The notes under the pieces are model-generated. The model had not been told where the DNA came from. It did not search any database and saw only the letters and a program-made list of their open reading frames with translations. A stretch of DNA of 64,000 bases from AP-15 sp963698995 (lineage in GTDB: Bacteria > Pseudomonadota > Alphaproteobacteria > ATCC43930 > CGMCC-115725), in NCBI GenBank assembly GCA_963698995.1, contig CAVOTD010000013.1, positions 124,001 to 188,000 of the forward strand, written 5' to 3'. Position 1 is the first letter of the stretch. The number at the start of each line of letters is the position of its first letter. Of the stretch, positions 42,119 through 51,848 are shown one piece after another. The position numbers and the translations under genes are program-made.

Positions 42119-43108
42119 CGTCGCCGGGGCTTCGGGCTCGAACCGTGCGCCCGAGGTCCTCGCATAGTGCCGGGCGAGTGCGGCGCAGCCCATCAGCTGG
42201 ATTTGGTGAAACACCATTAGCGGCAGGACGATCAGCCCCAACGCTTGTCCGGCGAACAGCACATTTGCCATTGGTATGCCGGTGACGAGGCTCTTTTTCG
42301 AGCCGCAGAACATGATCGCGATCTCGTCCTCGCGTGAGAAGCCCAGGGTGCGTGCGGCTAGAGCGGTGACGGTCAACATCAGTCCGAGCAAAACAGCCGA
42401 CACCGCGAACAGCGCGAGCAGCGGTCCCAAGGCCAGCTGGTGCCAGATCCCGCTCAGCGTGGCGCCGCTGAAGACCGTATAGACCACCAGCAGCACCGAG
42501 CCGCGATCGACCCCGCCCAACACCGTCCGCCGTTCTTTCACCCAGGTCCCGATCCACGGCTGCAACAGATGACCCACAATAAACGGAAGCAGCATCTCGA
42601 ACCCGATCGATCGCAGCGCGTTGAGCGAGAACCCACCGTGCGAGTTCAACGCGAGAGCGGCCAGCAACGGGGTTGCGAACATACCGATAATGCTCGACGC
42701 CGAGGCGCTGCACAGCGCCGCCGCGACATTCCCGCCGGCGATCGAGGTGAAGGCGACGGATGCCTGTACGGTGGACGGCAAGGTGCAAAGGAACAGAAGC
42801 CCCAGATATAGGGGCGGCGTCAGCAATCTTCCCGATAGCGGCTGCAAGGCGACGCCGATGATCGGAAACAGCAAGAAGGTGGCAGTGAATACCACCAGAT
42901 GCAGGCGCCAATGCAGCGCCCCGGCGACAATTGCGGCGCGCGACAGGCGTGCGCCTTGAAGGAAGAACAAAAGCGCGATTGCAACCGCCGTGAGGCCGGC
43001 AAAAATGCCGGCGCTCGGGCCGCGACACGGCACCAACAGCGATAGAACCACTGTCGCCAGCATCGCTATGGTGAATTCGTCTGGCCGGAAACGGGAAAAC
43101 GCGCTCAT
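42107..43108 (-). CDS. bile acid:sodium symporter family protein (YfeH-like)
   Basis: Inner-membrane transporter of 333 aa with about ten hydrophobic helices. 'LLFLCTLPSTVQASVAFTSIAGGNVAAALCSASASSIIGMFATPLL' carries the SBF/BASS family pore motif, and 'IMFCGSKKSLVTGIPMANVLF' the second crossover region. Substrate of this YfeH branch is not established; organic anions are likely. I chose ATG 43108 ('MSAFSRFRPDEF') because GGAG lies 7 nt upstream; in-frame ATGs at 43123 and 43150 are alternatives. It is divergent from a LysR gene, with a palindromic operator in between. Confidence 0.88.
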   Translation of the reverse strand: MSAFSRFRPDEFTIAMLATVVLSLLVPCRGPSAGIFAGLTAVAIALLFFLQGARLSRAAIVAGALHWRLHLVVFTATFLLFPIIGVALQPLSGRLLTPPLYLGLLFLCTLPSTVQASVAFTSIAGGNVAAALCSASASSIIGMFATPLLAALALNSHGGFSLNALRSIGFEMLLPFIVGHLLQPWIGTWVKERRTVLGGVDRGSVLLVVYTVFSGATLSGIWHQLALGPLLALFAVSAVLLGLMLTVTALAARTLGFSREDEIAIMFCGSKKSLVTGIPMANVLFAGQALGLIVLPLMVFHQIQLMGCAALARHYARTSGARFEPEAPATLRA

Positions 43109-43200
43109 CGACCGGCTCCACATCAAGAAACCTCTTTTGCCGGTGACCATGATGTCGACGCAGCGGCTTATTGTGAAGCTCGATCACTCGGATTATTGTA

Positions 43201-43215
43201 ATCACGAAACGTGAT
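43201..43215. promoter_or_regulatory. LysR-type operator (ATCACGAAACGTGAT)
   Basis: Perfect 15-bp palindrome with 6-bp arms and an AAA centre, matching the T-N11-A rule for LysR-type regulators. It lies 10 bp before the LysR start and about 93 bp before the divergent symporter start, the classic position for autoregulation plus activation of the neighbour. Confidence 0.65.
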
Positions 43216-43224
43216 GAGCGAGCC

Positions 43225-44072
43225 GTGTTCGACCCCGCCTTGCTGACAACTTTTGTAACCGTGACAAAGGCCGGAAGCTTCACCGAGGCCGGGCGCCGTC
43301 TCGGCTTGCGGCAATCGACCGTCAGTCAACACGTTCGCCGCCTGGAGGAGGCCGCAGCTCGGCGGCTCTTCGTGCGCGATACGCATTCGGTCGCATTGAC
43401 CGCGGATGGCGAAGCGATGCTCGGTCTCGCTCAGGGCATTCTCGAAGCCAACGATCGCGCCCGGCGCTATTTCGCCGGTTCGGAACTGCGCGGCCGGGTG
43501 CGCTTTGGCGCCTCGGAAGATTTCGTGCAAAGCCGCCTGCCGCAAGTGCTGCGCGAGTTCACCCGCCTTCATCGCGCCGTCGATCTCGAATTGACCGTCG
43601 GGCTCAGCGGCGGTTTGTTGCAGACGCTTGATGCCGGAGAACTCGACCTCGTCCTGGCCAAGCGACGTCCGGGCGAGGATCGCGGGCGCTTGGTTCGACG
43701 AGAAAGACTGGTCTGGGTCGGCAGCGCCCCGGCCCTGACGGATCCCGACCGGCCGATACCTTGATCCTCTACCCGCCGCCGAGCATCAGCCGGGCGATCG
43801 CGCTGGAGGCGCTCGAACGGACCGGGCGAAGTTGGCGCATTGTCTGCACGAGCAGCAGCTTCAGCGGCCTCAATGCGGCGGCGCTCGCCGGGCTCGGCGT
43901 CACGGTGCAAGGCGATGGTTTTGTCCCCGCCGGGCTGACGGCGTTTCCGCCATCCGCGACGCTTCCCGAACTCGGCCACATCGAATTTGTGCTCGCCGGG
44001 CCGGGACGGAACTTGCGCGGGCCGGCAGAGGCGCTCGCGACGGCTATTCTCGACAACGCCTACCGTCTGTAG
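43225..44072 (+). CDS. LysR-family transcriptional regulator (one frameshift)
   Basis: DNA-binding regulator, 282 aa after restoring one deleted base near 43760: '...TDPDRPIP' should continue 'LILYPPPSISRAIALEALERTGRSW' in the next frame. The winged helix-turn-helix 'LLTTFVTVTKAGSFTEAGRRLGLRQSTVSQHVRRLEE' (residues 6-42) is canonical, followed by effector-domain strands ('GRVRFGASEDFVQ', 'ELTVGLSGGLLQTLDAGELDLVLAKR'). The start is GTG 43225. Divergent orientation to the bile-acid-symporter-family gene and the T-N11-A palindrome between them suggest it controls that transporter, possibly also the downstream SDR. This is one of the few breaks of the -1 type. Confidence 0.85.
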
Positions 44073-44107
44073 ACTTCGGCCGCGCCAGCCCTCGAGGAGA
44101 GACTGCA

Positions 44108-44899
44108 ATGACCGATGATTTTGCCGGGAAGATCGCCGTCGTCACCGGTGGCGGGAACGGGATCGGCGCCGCGACATGCCGCGCTTTCGCTATTGCCGGG
44201 GCGCGGGTTGCGGTTCTCGATCGCGCCGCCGAGGCGGCTGAGGCGGTCGCCACGGATATTATGGCCCGGGGCGGCGCTGCCACCGCACATGTGATCGACG
44301 TCGCCGACCGTGCCGCCTTTGCCGCCGTCGCCGAGGCGATCGCCGGTGCGGCGGGGGGCATCGACATCCTCGTCAACGGTGCCGGTACGACCGTGCGGCG
44401 AATGATCCCCGAAATGGGCCCGGAGGATTGGGACCGCGTCATCGCCGTCAACATGACCGGTGCCTTCAACGGCATTCAGGCGGTTTTGCCATATATGCAG
44501 CGCCAGCGCGGCGGCGCCATCGTCAATGTCGCCTCGATCGCCGGGCAACGCATCTCGTTCGGGGGCACCGCCAACTACACGGCCTCCAAAGCCGGTTTGC
44601 TCGGCTTGACACGCCATGCCGCCTACGAGCTGGCACCCGACGGCATCCGCGTCAATGCGGTCTGCCCGGGTCCGACGGCCACCGGCTTTGGCGGCGCAAT
44701 CCCGTCACCGGAAGTCAAAGCGGCCCGGGGCGGCAAGATCCCGTTGGGCCGCATGTGCGAAGCCGATGACATCGCCGATCCTATTTTGTTCCTGGCCAGT
44801 CATGCGGCGCGAATGATCACGGGCGTCGCCCTGACGGTGGATGGCGGAGTTTTGGTCAAGAACGACACTCCCTACGAGGAATATTTCCGCCGCCGATAA
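44108..44899 (+). CDS. short-chain dehydrogenase/reductase (SDR)
   Basis: Classical SDR of 263 aa. Cofactor motif 'TGGGNGIG' at residues 13-20, 'NGAG' at 90-93, catalytic Ser143 in 'NVASIAGQ', Tyr157 and Lys161 in 'NYTASKAG'. Asp38 at the end of strand 2 ('VAVLDRA') suggests NAD(H) preference. It ends 'TVDGGVLVKNDTPYEEYFRRR', longer than many FabG-like members. The start is ATG 44108 with GAGGAGAG. It sits 35 bp after the LysR gene on the same strand; substrate unknown. Confidence 0.92.
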   Translation: MTDDFAGKIAVVTGGGNGIGAATCRAFAIAGARVAVLDRAAEAAEAVATDIMARGGAATAHVIDVADRAAFAAVAEAIAGAAGGIDILVNGAGTTVRRMIPEMGPEDWDRVIAVNMTGAFNGIQAVLPYMQRQRGGAIVNVASIAGQRISFGGTANYTASKAGLLGLTRHAAYELAPDGIRVNAVCPGPTATGFGGAIPSPEVKAARGGKIPLGRMCEADDIADPILFLASHAARMITGVALTVDGGVLVKNDTPYEEYFRRR

Positions 44900-44911
44900 C
44901 CGTTTCCAATC

Positions 44912-46442
44912 GTGTTCCCCCGCGAATTACGGGGCTTCGCTAGCTGGATAAAAACGCCGGCGGGAAGCGTCGCACTGCTGATAATAGCGACGTTGCTCGC
45001 CAGGGTTTTGTTTGCGGAGGCTCTCGGCCTCGGCGTCGACGAGAGTTATATGGTTGCGGCCGGCCGCAAGCTGCAGCTCAGCTATTTCGACCATCCGCCG
45101 ATCAGCTGGTGGCTGCCGTGGGGAGCAACGCATCTTGCCGGCAGCGACAGCGCCCTTGTCGTGCGTTTGCCGTTTATCGCGCTGTTCGCGGTCAGCACCG
45201 GGTTGATGTACCGCGTAACGTCGGTGCTTTTCGGCGCGGAGGCCGGTCTCTGGGCGGCAGTCGTGTTGAATTTGGCGCCGGTCTTCGGCATCAGCACCGG
45301 AACATGGGTGTTGCCCGACGGCCCGCTGGTTGCCGCGCTTCTGGCGGCTACCGCTTGCTTGATTGCCGCCCTGCCCGCCGATGGCCGCACCGCCTGGGGT
45401 TGGTGGTTGGGGGCAGGCTTATGCGCCGGCCTCGCACTCTGTTCCAAATATTCGGCTGGGCTGATTATCATCGGCGCCGTCGGCTTTCTGCTGACCGAGC
45501 CGAACAGCCGGCGCTGGCTCGCGCGACCGCAGCCTTATCTCGCTGGCCTCGCCGCAGCAGCGATCTTTCTTCCCGCACTGATCTGGAATGCCGAACACGG
45601 GTGGGTCTCTTTCCTGTTCCAGGGCGGACGGGCCGGCGGGCGGTTCCACCCCTTCGGACTGATCACGACCCTGGCCGGCGAAGCTGGGTTTCTGCTCCCC
45701 TGGATATGGGCCCCGTTGGTGGCGTGCGGCGTGATCGCAGCGCGGCGCGGACCGCAAGACGCGGCACGCTGGTTGTGGGTCTGCCTGGCCGCGCCGACCT
45801 TGATCGTCTTCATGGTTGCCGCGCTGTGGGGCAAGGTGCTTTTCCATTGGGCCGCCCCCGGCTATTTGATGCTGCTGCCGCTGCTCGGCGACGCGACCGC
45901 TCGGCATTGGCGCACCAGCCGCACAGTTCGGGTCTGGCTCGCTGCAACCGCCGCGTTTGTCGTTGCCGGGACGACACTGTTGGCGAGCGAAGTAAAATTC
46001 GACTGGCTCCCCGCCCTGATCGGCGAGTTTCCGCATGGCAAGGACCCAACCCGCGATGTCGTGGACTGGACCTCGTTACGGCACGATCTCGCCGATCGCG
46101 GACTCCTCGACCGGCCGGGGCTGGTCGTGGCGGCTCTGCGATGGTCCGATGCCGGAAAAATCGATTATGCACTAGGTGGCAACCTTCCGGTCATCTGCCT
46201 CGGCCCGGATGCCCACCAATACGGTTTGATTGCCCGGCACGACGATTACGCCGGCGCCGACGTCCTGATCGTGACACACGCCTCATTCGAAAAGGTGGTT
46301 GGGCAGTTCTGGTTTCTGTTCGAACTCGGTAGAACCGATAGCGCCGACAACGATCCTTCATGCCGGCCATCCTGCGTTAAAGCTCAACCTGTACCTCGGA
46401 CATCGCCTGCACAAAGCCGCCGAGGAGTGCTGCGCCTCTTAG
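44912..46442 (+). CDS. ArnT/PMT-like glycosyltransferase family 39 membrane protein (one frameshift)
   Basis: Multi-pass inner-membrane glycosyltransferase, 509 aa when a +1 insertion near 46323 is corrected. The first periplasmic loop 'ALGLGVDESYMVAAGRKLQLSYFDHPPISWW' contains the GT39/GT83 Asp-Glu motif and the 'YFDHPP' signature; about ten hydrophobic helices follow. After 'VGQFWF' the true sense continues 'SVEPIAPTTILHAGHPALKLNLYLGHRLHKAAEECCAS' and stops at 46442, meeting the convergent gene's stop; uncorrected, the frame runs as antisense nonsense to 46717. The enzyme transfers a sugar from a polyprenyl-phosphate donor to an envelope acceptor. The start is GTG 44912. Confidence 0.85.
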
Positions 46443-47951
46443 CTGCGGCCCGGCCGATATCCCTTGAAGTCGCGGGCGAGATAGAGAGTGTAGGTGCGGG
46501 CCGCACCCGGCCCGAGCGGGATGACGATGGATCGAAGGCGGTCGATCGCGGCGAAGCTCGGCCGCATCTCGTTGACCAGTTCATGCTCCGACACCAGCAG
46601 AAAATTCTCGCCGAGGCGTCTGGAGAGGCCGTGCGTCAGGTCCCACTGGTCCTGAATTCGGCCAGTCACCTGCCATTTGACCGCGCCCAACGGATGCGGA
46701 TGGACATAATAGACTAGCGCGGCCAATACTTCGCGATCGTCAGCGAATAATGTCAAACCGGGATGCGCCGCCAGTGCCGCGCCGACTTCGACGCCGAGAT
46801 CGCGCCAACCGCGCACCCGACGCAGTACATCATACTGCGCCGGCAGCTCGAGACCGAGAGCGGCCAGCGCCTCGCGGCCGGTGAAGAGCAGCCCGACTGC
46901 GGCGAGATGCAGCACAATCGACAGGGCGACGAGCCCGCGCCAGCCGCGCCGCAAGGCCCAGGCGACGACCAGCACCGTCGCCGAGACATAGGTCGGCGCC
47001 GCCCAATTGGCATGGGCCCGTGACAAGAAGCTGACGAAAATCATCATCGCCAGTGTCGGCAGGGCAAAAGCGGCGAGCAGCCGGGCGCGCGGTTCGGCCA
47101 GGGCGCGCGGCGTCGCGATAAGCAATATCAGGCCGGCAAACAACAGCGGCCCGAATACGCCGAATTGGGATGCCAGGAATTCGAAGAAGGCGTCCGGGTG
47201 GAACAGCGGCCCGGTCAGCGCGGCATTGTCCCGGGTATGCAGATAGCTGACAAAGCCGTTGCTCCAATTCCACCAGAAATTCGGCGAGTACACGACAAGT
47301 GCAACGCCGATTGCGACCAGTAATGGGCGCAGATGGCGCCGCTCTGCGGGGAGCAAAAGCACATAGCCGAGCGCCGAGAAGATCCAATAGGCCATCGCGT
47401 ATTTCGAGAGGAGGCCCAGTCCCGCCGCCAGCCCGACGGCGAGCCACCACCCCCATCCGCCCTCCTCGCGCGCTCGCACAAAGGCGTAGAGCGCCGCTGC
47501 CCAGCACAACAGCAGCGCCGCATCGGTCGAGATGATGAAAGCGGAAACCGAAACTCCCGGCAGACTGGCATAGGCCAGCGCCGACCAGAACCCGACTCGC
47601 CGATCGTAGAGCCGTGCGCCGATGCCATAAACCAAGATCGCGGCGCCGGCATGGAGGAGCGGCGCAGACAGCCGAATCGCAAACTCGCTGTCGCCGAAGA
47701 GGCCGGTCGTCAGCGGCGATCAGCCAGGCGACGAGCGGCGGCTTCGAATAGTAGCCGAGCGCGAGCCGCTGCGACCACACCCAGTATTGCGCCTCGTCCG
47801 GGAACAGATCGGCCGGCTGCAGCGCCAGCCAAATCAGTCGCAACCCGGTGATCACGACGACGCCGGCGAACATTGCCGCGGCATAGGGATAAAGACGCGG
47901 CAGCCGGAGCGGCGCCGCCGGAGCGCCGGGCTCGGTCCCCTCTATTGTCAC
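46439..47951 (-). CDS. ArnT/PMT-like glycosyltransferase family 39 membrane protein, second copy (one frameshift)
   Basis: A second GT39 protein, 503 aa after correcting a +1 insertion near 47710 (natural 'LVAWLIAATTGLFGDSEFAIRLSAPLLHAGAA'). The motif 'DLFPDEAQYWVWSQRLALGYYSKPPLVAW' holds the catalytic Asp-Glu pair and the 'YYSKPP' signature; the second part starts 'VYGIGARLYDRRVGFWSALAYASLPGVSVS'. Helices and C-terminal periplasmic domain are complete. It is only moderately similar to the convergent copy, so the two are not a recent duplication. They may modify the same envelope glycolipid at different steps (inference). Confidence 0.85.
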
Positions 47952-48024
47952 GCTTCACTCACCGGCGCTGCCCCTTGATGTGCCAGTGGTATATACAGCA
48001 GTGCAGTTGAGGCAAGGAGGGGGC

Positions 48025-49219
48025 ATGGACGCCTGGTTTCATTGCGAGAACCCGTATCCTTTCGTCCCCGACGACGTTCTGAAATCGCGCGGATTCGGTG
48101 CGAGCCAGCCTACCCAACAGGTACTGCGATCCCAAGGTGGCCGCGCAACTCTTCGAAGAAACCCTCGACGAGTACCTGCTGTGTGACGAGCTCGGGCTCA
48201 ACATCACGTCCAGCGAACATCATGCCGGGATCAATTGCCTCTATGGGGCGAGCCCGGTCATCCTCGGCATCGTCGCCCGCCAAACCCGGAATATACGCCT
48301 CCTGAGCATGGGGACGTTGGTCACGGTGCGGCAGGATCCGGTGCGGGTGGCGGAGGAGTATGCGACGGCCGACGTGATCTCGCGCGGGCGCCTCGAGATC
48401 GGCTTTGTCAAATCGGGCGGCACCGAGATGGCCTCGGGCAACGCCAACCCGATCGGGGTGCGCGAGCGCTTCTGGGAAGCGATCGATCTGATCGGCAAGA
48501 CCCTGACCCACCATGATGGACCGTTCAGCTGGGAGGGCAAGCACTTCACCCATCGCCACGTCAACATCTGGCCGCGGCCTTGGCAGGACCCGCACCCGCC
48601 AATGTGGGCGGCAACCTCCGACCCTGAGGACACCGCGGAGCTTGGCCGGCGCGGGATGGTCAACATCATGGTGATGCGCGGCGTCGACGTTACAAAACGC
48701 GCCTGGGCGTCCTATCGCCAGGGGCGCGCGGAGGCCGGTCTCGCGAAACCCGCCACCGACCGCTTCGGCTACTCGGCCTTCGTCTATGTCGGCGACACCG
48801 ACGAAGAAGGCGTGCGCGTCGGCAGCAAGCTGCTGTGGTTCGTCAACACCAGCATGAAGTCGGCGCCGCAATATTCGAAGCTGCTGCCGGGCCAAACCCC
48901 AGTGCAGTTCGCGCCGCAGCTCTATCGCGACCCGAGCGCCTATAGCGGGGTCGGCCGGCCCGGACGCAACTCGGCCCTCAACCGGCCCGGCGTTACCGCC
49001 GAGCAGGCGATGGCCGGCGGCCGCATGTATGCCGGCAACCCGGACACGGTCTACCGGCAGATCATGAATTTCTACGACCAGGTCGGCGGCTTTGGCCATC
49101 TGATCATGGTCGGCAAGACCGGTTTCATCACCCACGCCGAAGCCGTCAAGAACATTACGCTGTTCTCGAAGGAGGTCCTCCCCCGCCTGCGCGAGATCAA
49201 GCCCGTCATCGTCGAATAG
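48025..49219 (+). CDS. LLM-class flavin-dependent oxidoreductase (luciferase-like; one frameshift)
   Basis: Luciferase-like monooxygenase, 397 aa after correcting a +1 insertion near 48087: 'MDAWFHCENPYPFVPDDVLKSADSVRASLPNRYCDPKVA'. It contains 'DELGLNITSSEHHAGINCLYGASPVILGIVARQTRNIRLLSMGTLV', the typical LLM barrel strands, and 'EEYATADVISRGRLEIGFVKSGG'. Such enzymes use reduced FMN or F420 to oxidise small molecules. A strong AAGGAGGGGG ribosome-binding site precedes ATG 48025. Without correction the protein would start at GTG 48098 and lose its first strand. Substrate unknown. Confidence 0.88.
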
Positions 49220-49327
49220 CGGTAGATGCCGAGTTGAGCCGCGGCAATCGGATGGATAACCGTCCGCTAATCGTTCAACAGATCACGCCACGTCAGCTCA
49301 GTCACCGCTTTGATTGCGAGCGGCTGC

Positions 49328-49942
49328 TCATTCTGTAAGGAGGGTCACCCCGGCCTCTTTCATCGAGCGCATCGCGCGGGCGAGCGAGCCGTCGACGTCG
49401 ATCCCACGGCACGCGCCGGTCGCTACGCTGACCTCGAAACCCGCCTCGCGGCTGTCGATCGCCGAAAAGAAAACGCAAAAATCCGTGGCGAGCCCGCACA
49501 GCGTGGTTCGTTCGAAACCACGCTCTCGCAGATAGCTCGCCAGACCGGTCGCTGTCCGATGGTCGTTCTCGCGGAACGCCGAATAAGAGTCGATCTTCGC
49601 TCTGAAGCCTTTTCTGAGGACGAGCTCGGCATGCCGGACATCGAGGGCCGGGTGAAATGCCGCCCCTTCGGAGCCTTGCACGCAATGGTCCGGCCACAAA
49701 ATCTGCCTGCCATACGGGAGTTCGATCGTGTCGAAAGGCTGCTTGCCCGGGTGCGAGCTGGCAAAAGAGGCATGGCCGCGCGGATGCCAGTCCTGGGTCA
49801 GGATGACGTGAGCAAATTGGCGCGCGAGCCGGTTGACCGCAGGGACGATCTCATCACCACGCGGAACGGCGAGCGCTCCGCCCGGGCAGAAATCGTTCTG
49901 GACGTCGACGACCACAAGTACGTCTCGATCGCCCCGTTTCAT
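49328..49942 (-). CDS. pncA: nicotinamidase (PncA-type isochorismatase-fold hydrolase)
   Basis: Cysteine hydrolase of 204 aa that converts nicotinamide to nicotinate in NAD salvage. The catalytic triad is visible as Asp13 ('VVVDVQNDFCPGG'), Lys111 ('LRKGF') and Cys156 ('GLATDFCV'); metal ligands are Asp51 and His53 in 'TQDWHPRGH' and His86 in 'WPDHCVQG'. The spacing matches characterised PncA proteins. It overlaps the preceding flavin-monooxygenase gene by 4 bp and is last in an operon with CoA-transferase subunits and a PLP enzyme, an unusual setting that hints it might hydrolyse a different amide. Confidence 0.9.
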   Translation of the reverse strand: MKRGDRDVLVVVDVQNDFCPGGALAVPRGDEIVPAVNRLARQFAHVILTQDWHPRGHASFASSHPGKQPFDTIELPYGRQILWPDHCVQGSEGAAFHPALDVRHAELVLRKGFRAKIDSYSAFRENDHRTATGLASYLRERGFERTTLCGLATDFCVFFSAIDSREAGFEVSVATGACRGIDVDGSLARAMRSMKEAGVTLLTE

Positions 49943-50889
49943 CGCTCGCCTCGCAGCCGCGGAATGATCTCACGCGCAATAATCTCGACCTGGTCGGGTT
50001 GGTAGCGATAGGGAATGAAGATCAACTTCTGCACGCCAACCGCAAGCTGGGCACGAAGCTGCGCGACGCATTCGTCGACCGTGCCAATAATCGCCGCTTC
50101 CTTGGTCGAATCGCTCCACGCGGCATAATCCCATTCCTGGCCGAGCCATTCCATCATTGGCGCCTCGACCGCCTCGCGCGACGGCCCGACACAAATCGGC
50201 AGCTGGTTGGCGTTGAGCAAACTCGCTGGGTCGCGCCCGGCCTCCTCGGCAAAATCGCAGACCTTGGCCCAGGATTTGGCAAACCCTTCGGGTGTGTAGA
50301 AATAGGTCAGCCAACCACCGTGGAGCGCCGCCCGCTTCAGCACGCGGTCGACATAGCCGCCGATCAACATCACCGGCAGGCGGGTCGGCTTCGGAGACAG
50401 GTTGGAGCCGCGCAGCCGATGAGGCGGATATTCGCCATTGACCTGCTCCTCGGTCCACAATCGGCGCAGAATCTCGAGATTGCGATCCATGATCCGGCCG
50501 CGTTCTTCGAACGGTACGCCGACTGCGTCGAACTCGCGCTTGTACCAGCCGGAGGCGAGGCCGAGCAGCAGGCGGCCCCCGGCAATCAGATCGAGGCTCG
50601 CCAGCTCCTTGGCGAGTACCACCGGGTTGCGCAACGGCAGCACCAGCACCCCGGTGCCAAGGTTAATCTGAGTGGTGCGCGCCGCCACCGCGCTCAGCAA
50701 AGTCAGCGAGTTGATAATCGGGAACGGCGGATCGACCCCGAGAAAGATGTGGTCCCAGACCCAGAGCGAGTTGAAGCCCAGCTCCTCGGCTTCTACGGCA
50801 TAGGCAATCAGTGCCTGCGGGTCCGGCATTGCCGGATACGTCGTGAAATTCCGCAGGGCGATGCCAAAGGTGTTGGAAAAGATCGTCAT
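49939..50889 (-). CDS. LLM-class flavin/F420-dependent oxidoreductase
   Basis: Luciferase-like protein of 316 aa. 'FGIALRNFTTYPAMPDPQALIAYAVEAEELGFNSLWVWDHIFLG' and 'RLLLGLASGWYKREFDAVGVPFEERGRIMDRNLEILRRLW' are typical of the F420-dependent LLM branch. Known members oxidise or reduce diverse small molecules. It is 16 bp after the GctB-like gene and overlaps pncA by 4 bp, so all are co-transcribed. Within the operon it probably acts on the acyl-CoA or acid handled by the CoA-transferase (inference). Confidence 0.88.
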   Translation of the reverse strand: MTIFSNTFGIALRNFTTYPAMPDPQALIAYAVEAEELGFNSLWVWDHIFLGVDPPFPIINSLTLLSAVAARTTQINLGTGVLVLPLRNPVVLAKELASLDLIAGGRLLLGLASGWYKREFDAVGVPFEERGRIMDRNLEILRRLWTEEQVNGEYPPHRLRGSNLSPKPTRLPVMLIGGYVDRVLKRAALHGGWLTYFYTPEGFAKSWAKVCDFAEEAGRDPASLLNANQLPICVGPSREAVEAPMMEWLGQEWDYAAWSDSTKEAAIIGTVDECVAQLRAQLAVGVQKLIFIPYRYQPDQVEIIAREIIPRLRGER

Positions 50890-50905
50890 CGTTCCACGCG
50901 AGACG

Positions 50906-51679
50906 CTAGGCCGTATAGAGCCGGTCGGGATCGAGGTGGCGCAGCACGGCCAGCTCGGTTTCGGTCGGCGGATCGGTGACCGTGAGATCCCCTGCGGTCA
51001 GCAGCGCAAAACCGGTATTCGCTTGCACCTCTTCGGCGGTGACGCCCGGGTGCAGCGCCAACAACGTCATCCGTTTCGAGCGTTCCTCGAAGCCCAACAG
51101 GCCGAGATCGGTGACGACGCGGTACATCCCGCCGGCGATCAGTCCGGCCTCGCGCCGGCTGTCGCCGCCGGAGAGAAAGCCGGGGCTGGTGACGAAATCG
51201 ACCCGATCGACGAACCGGCGTTTCTCGTGCTTCATCGCGACGATCATCTGCGTCAGGCTGGCGATGTCGTTGCCGCCGCCGGTGCCCGGCAGACGGGTCG
51301 CCGGATGCTGCGGGTCGCCGATGAACGAGCTGTTGAGGTTGCCGTAGCGGTCGATCTGCGCGCCGCCCATAAAGCCGACATCGATATAGCCGCGCTGCAG
51401 CAGAAGCAGCACATCGGTGCTGCTCAGCACCATGTTCGCCCGGCGCGTGCAGCGTTGCTCGTTGGTCGATGGCGGCAGTTTTCCCGGCTCGACAAAGGCG
51501 CCGATCGTCCCGCCCTCGAACAGAATGGTGAGGCCGGGAGCGTGCAGCCTTTGCGCCAACGTCGCCGCCAATAACGGCACGCCGACCCCGGCGAATACGA
51601 CCTGGCCATCGCGCAGCAGCCGCGCGCTCATCACCGCGAGGAGCTCGCTCGCAGTATAGCCTGCCGTCTCAATCGTCAT
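50906..51679 (-). CDS. gctB: glutaconate CoA-transferase-like subunit B (IpdB-type)
   Basis: Beta subunit, 257 aa, of a class I CoA-transferase-fold heterodimer. 'GVGVPLLAATLAQRLHAPGLTILFEGGTIGAF' occupies the catalytic region; 'SFIGDPQHPATRLPGTGGGNDIASLTQMIVAMKHEKRRFVDRVDFVTSPGFLSGG' is a signature of the GctB/IpdB group. In IpdAB the fold hydrolyses or opens ring-derived acyl-CoAs rather than transferring CoA, so transferase activity is not certain. The GctA partner lies upstream, separated by a 91-bp palindromic repeat. Confidence 0.88.
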   Translation of the reverse strand: MTIETAGYTASELLAVMSARLLRDGQVVFAGVGVPLLAATLAQRLHAPGLTILFEGGTIGAFVEPGKLPPSTNEQRCTRRANMVLSSTDVLLLLQRGYIDVGFMGGAQIDRYGNLNSSFIGDPQHPATRLPGTGGGNDIASLTQMIVAMKHEKRRFVDRVDFVTSPGFLSGGDSRREAGLIAGGMYRVVTDLGLLGFEERSKRMTLLALHPGVTAEEVQANTGFALLTAGDLTVTDPPTETELAVLRHLDPDRLYTA

Positions 51680-51724
51680 GCCGGAGTCCGCGCGAAATAA
51701 AATGGGCCATGGCCCTCGCCGTTG

Positions 51725-51815
51725 TCGTCACTCCCCGCGAAAGCGGGAGGTCCAGGAGGCCTCGGCGGCCGGCCGCGTCGATGGCCCGGGATGCCCGCTT
51801 TCGCGGGCATGACGA
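51725..51815. repeat. 91-bp composite palindromic (REP-like) repeat
   Basis: Two hairpins, CCCGC-GAAA-GCGGG (51734-51747) and ATGCCCGC-TTTC-GCGGGCAT (51791-51810), are mirror images of each other, and the whole element is bounded by TCGTCA / TGACGA. It separates the GctA- and GctB-like genes inside one operon. Such elements are dispersed in alphaproteobacterial genomes and may affect mRNA stability. Confidence 0.65.
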
Positions 51816-51848
51816 AATGAAGCAATACGAGTGCTCCGCCTCGGGTTT

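Noticed and set aside
44912..46717. 601-codon version of the first GT39 protein
   Set aside because: After residue about 470 it reads antisense through the end of the convergent GT39 gene; a one-base correction gives a natural stop at 46442.
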